Shown here in pieces: positions 16,994 through 25,609 of a stretch of 64,000 nucleotides of DNA. The stretch is from positions 4,592 to 68,591 of the forward strand of contig CAYVKG010000013.1 of the NCBI GenBank assembly GCA_964451955.1, given 5' to 3'. The notes below the pieces were generated by a model. That model worked only from the letters and a program-made list of their open reading frames with translations, was not told the origin of the DNA and did not search any database. How positions within the stretch are numbered: the first letter of the stretch is position 1; each line of letters starts with the position of its first letter. The DNA comes from JAPLNB01 sp964451955. GTDB lineage: Bacteria > Planctomycetota > Phycisphaerae > Tepidisphaerales > Tepidisphaeraceae. Made by a program: the position numbers and the translations under genes.

Positions 16994-18490
16994 CTAGTGC
17001 GACACAACGTACATCAATACGTTCACACCCAGTTTCAGCGAGTCCTCGTCCGCATACCCCAGATTGTATGCTCGCGGCAACTGCTCCCACCCCGCCGACA
17101 TGCTCAGCCGCGAATAAACAACCGGCAACCGGCTGTCCACTTCAATCACCTCCAGTTGCGGCGCGATCGTCGATCCAAATGCCTGGCGCGCCAGCGGCGA
17201 CAATCCAACCTTCCTAGTGTCATACACAAAACTGTACAGTGGATGGTCCTCCTTCAGCACCCGCAACTGCCGATCCTTGTAGATTTGCTTTATCTCCTCC
17301 CGAAACGCCCGGTCAAATTCGCTGCTCCCCACTGCGTCATCCACAATCAACGTCCCATCGTTGTCCAAGTACTCCCGAAGCCGCTTCCGAGTCGCCTCAG
17401 TGAACTGGAACTTCCGCAGACCCGTCATGTACAACACGGGATAGGCATAGATATCCCCCTTCTCAGCGTCCACTGGCACACGCTTGAACTGTACATGAAG
17501 CGTCGTCGATTGATCAATCGTCTTCAGCAGGTTCGGCAACCCATGCGGCGTAGGATCCCAGTCCCCATTGTGAACGACCTGCCCCAGCACCAGTTGGTCG
17601 CGTGTCGCGTCCGTCGCCTGGTGATATACCTTCGCATTCGCGAAGAAACGACCATACTGATACTCCGCAAGACAATACGTCATGATGTTCGACCCCAGCT
17701 TCAACGCATCCGATTGGTCGTACAATACCCCCCCCTCGATCGGATTCGCCTCCGCATTCCACCCGCACGAAAGGTCGATCGGCGAGAAGATCACCGCCGC
17801 CCGTGTCCCGATGTTGATCGCTTCCAGATACGGCCCAACCGTCTGCCAAGCTTCCTTCCCCTTCCTCACTCGCATCGACGTCACCTTATAGAACGCCGAG
17901 AAAATCGGATGATCCGTCGGCAAGCCCGATAGCTCCCGATCATCAAAAACCCGTCGGATCTCCCGACGAAACGAATCGTTGAACTCCGGCCTGCCGCAGT
18001 TGCTATGCACAACCCACGTCCCCCCCGCCATCAAATACTGCCGAAGGCGCGAAATCGTCCCCTCATCAAACCTCGGCAACGCTTTCCACCCCGTGAAATA
18101 AAGGATCGGCAACTCGGCCGGATCATAACTGAATTTCGAAAAGTCCGTGTTCACGAACCGGTAACGCTGCGAAAGCTGATCATTCGTGAACGCAACCCAT
18201 TTCTCCAGATCAATGATCGTCGTCTGCCAGTTCAGCCCCGCTTTCTTCGCCGTCAGGTCAGAAAATGTCACGTTCCCCACCAATGCCGGCGGCGAGGGCT
18301 CCCGCTTCTTCTCCGATCGACGCAGCGGCGTCGCCGGCAGCGGCAATGGCGGTAGGCCCTCCCCGGCGTTACGACGTTGCGGCGCGGCCTTCGGCGGGAT
18401 GTTCGCCTTGGGATTCTGCCACTCCTCGCCTAGACACACCGCCCCTAACATCATCACCAAACCAAGCACTCCCAACGATCGCCTTGTCAT
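16994..18490 (-). CDS. Secreted protein with two tandem DUF4159 domains
   Basis: ATG 18490, with GGGAGGA upstream, gives 498 aa; a longer GTG frame lacks a signal. Residues 1-21 are a signal peptide. Two related halves follow. Half one has LPILYFTGWKALPRF, SRLRQYLMAGGTWVV and FRREIRRVFDDRELS; half two has YPVLYMTGLRKFQF, KRLREYLDNDGTLIV and FREEIKQIYKDRQLR. Each matches DUF4159, a ThuA/glutamine-amidotransferase-like fold common in planctomycetes, usually present once. No catalytic function is known. It is downstream of the ThuA fusion gene on the same strand, 156 bp away. Confidence 0.85.
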   Translation of the reverse strand: MTRRSLGVLGLVMMLGAVCLGEEWQNPKANIPPKAAPQRRNAGEGLPPLPLPATPLRRSEKKREPSPPALVGNVTFSDLTAKKAGLNWQTTIIDLEKWVAFTNDQLSQRYRFVNTDFSKFSYDPAELPILYFTGWKALPRFDEGTISRLRQYLMAGGTWVVHSNCGRPEFNDSFRREIRRVFDDRELSGLPTDHPIFSAFYKVTSMRVRKGKEAWQTVGPYLEAINIGTRAAVIFSPIDLSCGWNAEANPIEGGVLYDQSDALKLGSNIMTYCLAEYQYGRFFANAKVYHQATDATRDQLVLGQVVHNGDWDPTPHGLPNLLKTIDQSTTLHVQFKRVPVDAEKGDIYAYPVLYMTGLRKFQFTEATRKRLREYLDNDGTLIVDDAVGSSEFDRAFREEIKQIYKDRQLRVLKEDHPLYSFVYDTRKVGLSPLARQAFGSTIAPQLEVIEVDSRLPVVYSRLSMSAGWEQLPRAYNLGYADEDSLKLGVNVLMYVVSH

Positions 18491-18646
18491 GAATCCTCCC
18501 GCGTGTGCCTCGGCAGTATTACTATACATCCAAAGTCCCCGGACGACATCTGATTCCTGCCGAAAACACACATCCCCAACCCACCGCCGACACATGCAAG
18601 CCCCCAAAAGAACGCCCGTTCCAATCGCCACCCCACAAGAAGCCCC

Positions 18647-20353
18647 TCACTCTGCCAATCTCACGCTCACGCCATCGAAGAACTCGGCGCTCTGCTTAAC
18701 CGCCGGACCCGATTTGTCAAAATCGTATGAATACTCCAATCCAAACATCGTCGGCTTCAGCCCCAATCGCTTCATCTCCTTCAAGAATTCCTCCGTACGC
18801 CCCTTCCCCGTCCCCCACACTACGTCATGTCCGTCTTTGCTAATCTCATTCAGGTCATGCATCTGCACCGTAATCAACCGCTCCCCAAGCTTTCGCACCC
18901 CCTCGATCGGATCTATCCCACCTCTCATCCAATACCCAATATCAGCGCAAGCTCCTATCCGCTTGCTCCGACCTTCACACACCTTCAAGATCGCCTCCGG
19001 ACTCCAATAGGTCGGCGATGCTTTCTCGTCGTGATTGTGTAAGCCCACATTGATTCCATACTCGTCACACATTTTCTCAATCGTATCCAGTGCCCCCAAT
19101 TCCGGCTCTGTCATGAATGTCTCGATCCCCATCTTCCGACCAAATTCAAACACCTTCCGGCATCCCGCCTCATCCCCAGGGACCTTGTCAATGTAATACG
19201 TCAACAACCGAACCCCCGCCTCATCCAGCTTCATCCGCACCTGCCGCAACTCGTCGTCCGACAAATCCGGCGTAAAAAACTTGTCGATCTCCTTGCTCAC
19301 CTTCTGAAAACTCAAGCCCCCCACAAATGGCACGCCCATCGCCGCCGTCTTCTCAATCCCCTCAAAAAATGTGAATCTGTGAAACGTATACGCCTCCACG
19401 CCCAGCCGCCATCCCAGTCTCTCCTGCGCCCTCACCGCCGCCGTCAACTTCGCGCTCGGTATCGTCGGACATGGCAAATCCCCCACCACAAACTGAATCG
19501 CCCCCAGGTAGAACTGCAGCATTTTCGCGTCCCAGAACACCGACGGATTGTGCCCAATCGTGCAGTGAAATACCCGCCCACGTCCATAGTTCCTCACCCA
19601 CGCCAATGCATAGTCATTATCCTTCCGCACCAGGTTCCCATACGATGGCTCCTGCTTCATATCCGTCTTCGCCGTGTCAATCGAAAACAACACCCGCACC
19701 CGATTCCGCGAATACACATCCTGGTATCGGAAAAACTCGTCCCGATACTCAAACGCCGGCAACAACGCCGCATTCAACGGATGACCCGGATCATCAAACT
19801 TCACCACCACCAGTTCATCGCTCTTCTTGTGATTCGCGCCACGCGCACCGATCATCACCCCAAACTCCGCCCAGTCCTCCACCGCGCCAGGCCACTGCGT
19901 AAACGCCACCGTCGTCCCGTGCACCCCCATGATCCCCCCGCCACCCGTAACATACTCCATCAAATCCCGCCGCAGTTCCGGGTCCGTAAAGCAATTCCCC
20001 ACGTTATTGTTGAAAAACACGGCGTCAAATCGCCTTAAGCTCTCCCTCTTGAACACCGCCGGATCCCGACTCACTACCGTCGTGAACGCCCCCGTCTTCG
20101 CCCCCATCAATTCAAACGCCGCCTCCGCGTAGTACATCGACGGATGCCCCCCATAATTCACATTCAAATCAAATATCAGCAGTTTCCTTGCCTTAGCCGG
20201 CTGCACAATCGCCTTCGCCGGCAGCGCCTTCTCTATCTTCTCCCGCTGCACGGGATCCTTCAGTATTGCCCCAGCGTCCATCGCCCCCTTCGCCCACCCC
20301 ACCACCCAACCCCACGCAACCAACATCACCACGAGAGAATTTGCGCATTTCAT
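18647..20353 (-). CDS. ThuA domain fused to a sugar-epimerase-like TIM barrel
   Basis: A 568-aa secreted protein (signal peptide about residues 1-22). Residues 55-285 are a ThuA domain: LLIFDLNVNYGGHPS, DAVFFNNNVG, GGGGIMGVHG and GRGRVFHCTIGHNPSVFW. Residues 310-560 match xylose-isomerase-like TIM barrels (AP_endonuc_2): GLHNHDEK, GACADIGYWMRGGI, VQMHDLNE and FGLEYSYDF supply the His, Asp and Glu expected of the metal site. Separate ThuA and epimerase genes often lie together in sugar-catabolic clusters; here they are one polypeptide. It starts 46 bp after the Gfo/Idh gene, so the three probably work together on an oxidised sugar outside the cytoplasm. Confidence 0.85.
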   Translation of the reverse strand: MKCANSLVVMLVAWGWVVGWAKGAMDAGAILKDPVQREKIEKALPAKAIVQPAKARKLLIFDLNVNYGGHPSMYYAEAAFELMGAKTGAFTTVVSRDPAVFKRESLRRFDAVFFNNNVGNCFTDPELRRDLMEYVTGGGGIMGVHGTTVAFTQWPGAVEDWAEFGVMIGARGANHKKSDELVVVKFDDPGHPLNAALLPAFEYRDEFFRYQDVYSRNRVRVLFSIDTAKTDMKQEPSYGNLVRKDNDYALAWVRNYGRGRVFHCTIGHNPSVFWDAKMLQFYLGAIQFVVGDLPCPTIPSAKLTAAVRAQERLGWRLGVEAYTFHRFTFFEGIEKTAAMGVPFVGGLSFQKVSKEIDKFFTPDLSDDELRQVRMKLDEAGVRLLTYYIDKVPGDEAGCRKVFEFGRKMGIETFMTEPELGALDTIEKMCDEYGINVGLHNHDEKASPTYWSPEAILKVCEGRSKRIGACADIGYWMRGGIDPIEGVRKLGERLITVQMHDLNEISKDGHDVVWGTGKGRTEEFLKEMKRLGLKPTMFGLEYSYDFDKSGPAVKQSAEFFDGVSVRLAE

Positions 20354-20399
20354 GATTCCCTGTCCTCTGTACCTGCCCCCCTCCCTGATTGAAACGCTC

Positions 20400-21939
20400 T
20401 CATACCCGCCAAGGCTCCCGCATCGCCCGAGACCTCAAGCGATTCGCCATCTCATCCCCCACAAACTCCTCTTTCACCGGATCCCACTTCACCGACCTGC
20501 CCAACCGATACGAAATGAACGCCAAGTGCCCCACCGACGCCCCGCGATGCCCTATCTCCGCATCGCAGTAGGTCTGCCCACGATTCCGCACGCATTGGAA
20601 GAAATTCGCGTGATGATCATTCGCCCCGATAATCACTTCCTTCGTCGCCACCGCCAACGCCTCCAGAACCTCCGGCGTCCCGTCGATCGGCCCCCCCGGC
20701 GACATCGGCGGGGGGGGGGGGCGGGGGGGGGGCCGGGGGGGGGGGGGGGGGGGGGGGCGGGGGGGGGGGGGGGGGGGGGGGGCCAGGGGGGGGGTAGTGG
20801 TGCAGGCGGCCAGCAGTACGCTGACCAGTAAGGCCAGAGCGAACCAGCGAGTACGCATTGTGTCCTCCTNNNNNNNNNNCCCCGAAATTGCCCCCCAGTC
20901 GCGCTGTCGCAGGTACCGCGCGATACACATCCCGCACCATCCCCCAATGATCCACAAAATGCAGCAGCGTCCCATTCGCGTACCGCGCCGTCATCGTCGG
21001 GAACCCCCCCTCGCTCGGATGAATCAACTCCACGGGCCCGCTACGCTCCATTCCCAACGCGTACTGAATCACGTCCGTGCTGTGCGATAAATGCCACGTG
21101 ATCGCCGCAACCCCAAATGCATCGCTGAAGCACCACGGCACCACACCCGGCGACGGATTCGTGTGATACACCCGGTTATACGCCCGCCACGGTGCAGGGC
21201 CCACGTATAGCTCCCAGTCCAGGCCCCCCGGCACAGCCTCGGCAGGCATCGCAAACTCCAGCGGCGTGTACGTCTTCTTGTGCTGCTCCGGGTCAAACAC
21301 CTTCCAACACTCACTGAATCGCGGATCCTTCAGCGCCCAGTAGATCGGATCCAGCAAACAAAACGCCGCCTTCACTTTCCCAATACCGCCCTCCCTCACA
21401 AACTGCACCACCCGCCGAATCGTCGGTATCGACCGATACTGCGTCCCCGTCTGAAACACCCGCCCATACCGCCGCATCGCCTCCGCCACATGCCTGCCCT
21501 CACCAATCGTCACGGAGATCGGCTTCTCACAATACACGTCCTTCCCCGCCTTCGCCGCATCAATCGACATCAGCGCGTGCCAGTGGTCCGGCGTTGCTAT
21601 CACAACCGCGTCAATGTCCCGCCTCGCCAGCAATTCCCGATAATCGTTGTACGCCGTACACCCCTTGTACGTCCCCGCCGCCGTCTCCCCTGCGTACCTC
21701 TCCTCCACCAACCTCTTGGCCCCTTCTCGCCTCACGCTGTCCACATCACATACCGCCAAGACCTGCACCCCAGGATCCCCCACCAGCCGCCTCACATGCC
21801 CCGATCCCATGAGCCCCGGGCCGATCATCCCCATCGTGATCCGATCATTCGCCGCCGCCCTCGCGACCTTGCCCGCCACCCCCCCAGCTATTGCCGCCGC
21901 TCCACCCGCCATAAACGCCCGCCGGCTGATCCTTCGCAT
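20400..21939 (-). CDS. Gfo/Idh/MocA oxidoreductase, Tat-exported, broken by an assembly gap
   Basis: ATG 21939 starts a Tat signal (RRISRRAFMAGG). GMIGPGLMGSGHVRRL is the NAD(P)-binding fold, and CEKPISVTIGEG carries the EKP motif of the family. The frame runs normally to ARLGGNFG at about 20880. A 10-N gap, about 75 bp of foreign-looking sequence and a poly-G run follow. The proper C-terminus resumes in a different frame at about 20707: GGPIDGTPEVLEALAV, FFQCVRNRGQTYCDAEIGHR, and the end VGDEMANRLRSRAMREPWRV, which is typical of planctomycete members. The gene is probably intact in the organism, and only a short central piece is lost. It likely oxidises a sugar or polyol in the periplasm. 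Confidence 0.85.
20708..20794. repeat. Poly-G run (sequencing or assembly artefact)
   Basis: About 87 bases are almost all G on the plus strand, with isolated C and A. Inside an otherwise conserved protein such a run has no coding sense; on the minus strand it reads as polyproline. Long G runs are a known product of two-colour Illumina chemistry when signal is lost. Confidence 0.85.
20795..20869 (-). other. Foreign-looking lipoprotein gene start at a scaffold join
   Basis: On the minus strand AGGAGG (20864-20869) precedes ATG 20858, which opens MRTRWFALALLVSVLLAAC, a lipoprotein signal with lipobox LAAC, then TTTPP and the polyproline of the G run. It sits in the middle of the Gfo/Idh gene, abuts the N gap exactly, and does not belong to that protein. 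It is best read as the end of another contig or read, joined wrongly. Confidence 0.7.
20870..20879. other. Assembly gap of 10 N
   Basis: Ten undetermined bases separate the N-terminal part of the Gfo/Idh gene from the foreign-looking segment. The true gap length is unknown. Confidence 0.98.
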
Positions 21940-21953
21940 CGCATGCTCCTTCG

Positions 21954-21992
21954 CAAACAAGACAGGAGCCTCGAACAAGCATCCGAGGCTCC
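21954..21992 (-). terminator. Terminator-like hairpin after the PQQ propeller gene
   Basis: GGAGCCTCG (21965-21973) pairs with CGAGGCTCC (21984-21992) around a 10-base loop. Read on the minus strand it is followed by TGTCTTGTTTG. It lies between the propeller gene (stop at 22028) and the Gfo/Idh start at 21939, so it should separate the two transcripts. Confidence 0.65.
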
Positions 21993-22027
21993 CTTTCCTA
22001 TCGTTCAAAACCCCTCCCGTTGCCCGA

Positions 22028-23356
22028 TCATTTCTCCCCGATGCAATACAGATGTTCGTGCCCCCTTAAGAAAAGCTCATCCCCCACCACCGCCGCTGAT
22101 GCGTCAATCCGATCCTCCAGCACGTTCGTCCCCAACACCTCTAGCGCATCCGAACTCTTGATCACCACCGTCGTCCCATTCCGACCCGTCAAATACACGC
22201 GACCCGCCGCTCCCACCGGCGATGCATACACCCCCTCCAGTCCCTCAATCCGCTTTCCATCGATCAACACCTTCCCCGTCTTCGCCTCGAGGCACGTCAA
22301 CGCCCCCGTGTTTCCCGAGAACATGTACAGCCTCCCCTCATACAACAGCGGCGACGGCACATACGGCGTGTTCCTCCTCACGCTCCACACAATCGCATCC
22401 GTCCCGGTCAAGTCCCCGCTCTTCCCCAACCGTATCGCCAGCAATGCATTCCCCCGAAAACCGCTCGCCGCATACAACACACCCTCCCCGACCACCGGCG
22501 TCGGGATCACATTCGCCGTCATCCCGCCACATTCCCACACCTGCGCCCCAGTCTCCAAGTCATAACTCCGTATCCTCTTCGTCGCCGACACCACCACCTG
22601 TGCCTTGCCCTCATACTCCACCACCAGGGGCGTCGACCACGATGTGTCCTCCTCCCTCGGCTTCCGCCAGATCTCCCTCCCCGTCTCTTTCTCAAACGCC
22701 GCTATGAAATCCTCCCCTTCATGATCCCAGTTCAAAACCACCTTCCCACCGTGCAACGCCGGCGAACTCCCCTCGCCAAATGACATCTTCGTACGCATCC
22801 GACCCAGATCTTTCGACCATTTCAACTCCCCCGCCATGTCAAAACAGTGCATCCCTCGCGACCCGAAAAACGCCACCACCACCTCCCCATCCGTCACCGG
22901 CGAATACGACGCAAACCCATGATCCGGATGATGCCCCTCGTGCGGCTGCTCCTCCTTCACAACCCGCCGCCATCTTTCCGTCCCGTCCCGACGATCCACG
23001 CTCATCAATACAAACTGGTAAACCCCGCCCGGCGCCCGCGACAATCCGCCTCGTCCTCCACCCCCCGCCGCCGTCGGCTGCACGCCCCCAGCCGTCTTGT
23101 TCCCGATTGGAATCGCCGTCTGTATGAATACCTGATCCCCCCATACCACAGGGCTCGACGTCCCGCTCCCCGGCAGCTTCACCTTCCACTTCACATTCTT
23201 CGTTTCGCTCCACTCCACCACGGGCCTCGCACCCTCCCTCGCCACGCCCAGCATCTTCTCCCCACGCCATGTCGGCCAAGTCCACTCCCCATGCACGGGC
23301 TTACCCGCCCCAAACATCACCGCCACCACCAACGCCGACATCATGCCCTTCACCAT
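22028..23356 (-). CDS. Secreted PQQ-like beta-propeller protein
   Basis: ATG 23356 has GGAGG upstream; 442 aa with a signal peptide in residues 1-23. The body is a PQQ-repeat propeller: WPTWRGEKMLGVA at the start, then blades such as SSPVVWGDQVFIQTA, GKVVLNWDHEGEDFIAAFEK, TPVVGEGVLYAASG and SPLLYEGRLYMFSG. Planctomycetes carry many such proteins near glycan-degradation genes. No metal or quinone-binding catalytic residues of alcohol dehydrogenases are evident, so a scaffold or binding role is more likely than an enzyme. Confidence 0.85.
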   Translation of the reverse strand: MVKGMMSALVVAVMFGAGKPVHGEWTWPTWRGEKMLGVAREGARPVVEWSETKNVKWKVKLPGSGTSSPVVWGDQVFIQTAIPIGNKTAGGVQPTAAGGGGRGGLSRAPGGVYQFVLMSVDRRDGTERWRRVVKEEQPHEGHHPDHGFASYSPVTDGEVVVAFFGSRGMHCFDMAGELKWSKDLGRMRTKMSFGEGSSPALHGGKVVLNWDHEGEDFIAAFEKETGREIWRKPREEDTSWSTPLVVEYEGKAQVVVSATKRIRSYDLETGAQVWECGGMTANVIPTPVVGEGVLYAASGFRGNALLAIRLGKSGDLTGTDAIVWSVRRNTPYVPSPLLYEGRLYMFSGNTGALTCLEAKTGKVLIDGKRIEGLEGVYASPVGAAGRVYLTGRNGTTVVIKSSDALEVLGTNVLEDRIDASAAVVGDELFLRGHEHLYCIGEK

Positions 23357-23369
23357 GACGATCCTCCAT

Positions 23370-23400
23370 CAAAACCAAGCCCCGGCGTCACTGCCGGGGC
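23370..23400 (-). terminator. Rho-independent terminator of the acetylesterase gene
   Basis: GCCCCGGC (23379-23386) pairs with GCCGGGGC (23393-23400) around GTCACT. On the minus strand TTGGTTTTG follows. It lies between the acetylesterase stop at 23430 and the propeller gene start at 23356. Confidence 0.75.
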
Positions 23401-23429
23401 CTGCTATTTCCCTCTATTCTAGGCGGCTT

Positions 23430-24959
23430 TCACTTCTTCGTACGGAACGGCGACGCCGGCAACCCCTCCTTGTTCATCAGGTTCGGCTCCGCGGTCTCGT
23501 GCCACCCAAAACGCACCGCCACAGGCTCCTTCACCTCCTCGCTCGATACGACCACGGTCTGGCCATCAATCACCGCCTTGGCCTTCACGTACTTTCCGTC
23601 CGCACCGGCAATCTCAAACCACGTCAGATCCTTCCCGTCCTTCGCCGCCAGCCCGCTTCCCACATGGTCAAAACTCACCCGAACCTTGTTTCCCTCCACC
23701 TCCATCCCTTTGTACAGCGGCCCCGAATACACCAACTCCGTCTTCCCATACGTCTTCGCCAGCGCCCACAACGCCAGCCGCCTCCCAACTTCCTGCTTGT
23801 TCGGTGGATGAATATCCAGCACCGTCGTTATGTCCGTCAACACCGCCATCCCCGTGTTCGGTACCGCCAGAGTCGCTACCTGCGCCTCCCAAATGCCCGG
23901 CAAGTTCATCCCGTCACCCCCATACCGATACGGCGCCAATTGTGCATACAAGAACGGCATGTCGGGCCTGTCAAATACCTTCCGCCACCCGTTAATCAGC
24001 CCCTTCATCTTCTCACAATAAAGCATCCCCTCACCATTGTTCGACTCACCCTGGTACCAGATCGCCCCGCGAATCCCGAACGGCACAAAACCGTTCACCA
24101 TCGCGTTGTACAAGCCCGTCGGCTGCTGCTCATGATTCAACGGGTGCCTCGGAACACTCGGCAAGCTCGGCAATTCCGCCCCGTCCGCCACCGCCTTCCG
24201 CGCACCGGGCAAGGCCGCCTCAATCTCGTCCAACGCCTTCGCGTACGCCTTCGGATACTCGGCATTCACCCGCTCAATGTGCTTCACAATCCCCTCCAAC
24301 GCCGGCACCGACGCAAATCCCGCCGGCGGCGTCCACGGCTCAATCCGCGTCCCGCCCCACGAGGTGTCTATCAACCCCACGGGCACTCCCAACGCCTTGT
24401 GAATCTCCCGCCCGAAGTAATACCCCGCCGCCGAAAAACCGCCCCACCCGCCTGCCCCCACCGTCTGCGGACTGCACACCTTCCACATGCCACCAACATC
24501 GTTCAACGCCCACCCCGACGTCCTCTTGTCCACCTTGAACAACCGGATCTGCGGATAGTTCGCCGCCGCGATCTCCTTCGCCCCATCCGTGCAAACCCCA
24601 ATGCCCATCTCCATGTTCGATTGCCCCGAACACACCCACACCTCCCCCACCAGCACGTTCTTCAACTCAATCCGATTCTTGCCCACCACCGCGATCGTGT
24701 GCGGCCCACCGGCTGGCATCTTCGGCAACTTCACCATCCACTCCCCTTGCCCGTTCGCCGTCGCCTCCACTTCCAAGTCCCCTATTCCCACGCGCACCTT
24801 CTCCCCCGCATCCGCCCAACCCCACATCGGAACCGCCATCTCCCGCTGCAAGACCATGTCACTGCCAAATATCCGCGGCAACCGCACGTCCGCCGACGCC
24901 ACGCCCACCGCCACACACACCACACCCACCACCGCCATCCACTGTTTGCTCAATCGCAT
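23430..24959 (-). CDS. Sialate O-acetylesterase family (SASA), secreted
   Basis: ATG 24959, with GGAGAA upstream, gives 509 aa; the frame extends upstream but the signal peptide (about residues 1-23, ending VASA) fixes this start. FGSDMVLQREMAVPMWGWA is the typical start of the mature protein. VWVCSGQSNMEMG holds the catalytic serine of the SGNH fold, WYQGES is a later conserved block, and DIHPPNK holds the Asp/His pair. The enzyme removes O-acetyl groups from sialic acid or from other acetylated polysaccharides. With GH29, GH95 and sulfatase genes in the window it probably helps strip decorated glycans. Confidence 0.92.
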   Translation of the reverse strand: MRLSKQWMAVVGVVCVAVGVASADVRLPRIFGSDMVLQREMAVPMWGWADAGEKVRVGIGDLEVEATANGQGEWMVKLPKMPAGGPHTIAVVGKNRIELKNVLVGEVWVCSGQSNMEMGIGVCTDGAKEIAAANYPQIRLFKVDKRTSGWALNDVGGMWKVCSPQTVGAGGWGGFSAAGYYFGREIHKALGVPVGLIDTSWGGTRIEPWTPPAGFASVPALEGIVKHIERVNAEYPKAYAKALDEIEAALPGARKAVADGAELPSLPSVPRHPLNHEQQPTGLYNAMVNGFVPFGIRGAIWYQGESNNGEGMLYCEKMKGLINGWRKVFDRPDMPFLYAQLAPYRYGGDGMNLPGIWEAQVATLAVPNTGMAVLTDITTVLDIHPPNKQEVGRRLALWALAKTYGKTELVYSGPLYKGMEVEGNKVRVSFDHVGSGLAAKDGKDLTWFEIAGADGKYVKAKAVIDGQTVVVSSEEVKEPVAVRFGWHETAEPNLMNKEGLPASPFRTKK

Positions 24960-25609
24960 AGGCCGTTCTCCGAAAAAGCAACCACGTCCAACTCGATCTG
25001 CACAATCAAGCCTACGCCCCTTCAAACCATCATTCAACCCCTTGGCGCCTCACATACCCTTTGATCCGGACGCAGCGACGGCGCATCCCCCGCCGCCTCC
25101 TGCTCCGTCCCCCTCGCCTTCGACGCTTTCTTCACCAACATCATCGCATCCGCGGCACTCACGATGGTGCCGATCGATCGCCTTGATCGCCGCTACCTGC
25201 ATCGTCAGATCCCCGCTCTTCGCTGCCTTTACCATCGCCCCTGCCGCCGCCGAATCACCCCGTTGCGTCATCCCTCCGGTAGTCCCTCTCTCTACCGCCA
25301 TAGCGTTGCACCCGCCGTCCCCATCCGCGAACCTGAACCCGTGAATCTGCCGCACCGCCACCGTCTTCATTCATCGCGCATTTCGCCACAACACCCCGCA
25401 AAGCATGCTCTCTCGCTCGTCTGCGCGCAACGCCATCCCCCTATGTTCTCCGTCACCCCAATGCTCGCCGAGGCGCAATGCACCGGCAATCACCCACTCC
25501 CGGAATCGCAGAACTTGACGGCATGCCCGCAACATCGAGATGATGTTGCTTGTCCAAACGCCCGGCAAATCGCCGCGCCGCCTACAATGCTCGTTCCGAG
25601 GAATTCAAC
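24960..25609. other. Intergenic region with a possible gene remnant
   Basis: The 650 bp lie between the starts of the acetylesterase (-) and the GH29 gene (+), so both promoters should be here. I see no RNA gene. The only coding-like signal is the HEAT-repeat-like remnant at about 25090-25270. Confidence 0.5.
25085..25275 (-). pseudogene. Possible HEAT-repeat remnant with frameshift
   Basis: On the minus strand one frame reads GDSAAAGAMVKAAKSGDLTM then QVAAIKAI. From that point the adjacent frame continues the pattern as IGTIVSAADAMMLVKKASKA. Together they look like HEAT repeats of planctomycete proteins (alternating helices with AAIKAIG spacing), split by a one-base frameshift. No good start or signal is seen, so it may be a decayed gene end or a chance frame. 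Evidence is by eye only. Confidence 0.3.

Noticed and set aside
20400..20858. A proline-rich lipoprotein gene
   Set aside because: The polyproline derives from the poly-G artefact, and the C-terminal part belongs to the Gfo/Idh protein; the frame is a product of a false join.
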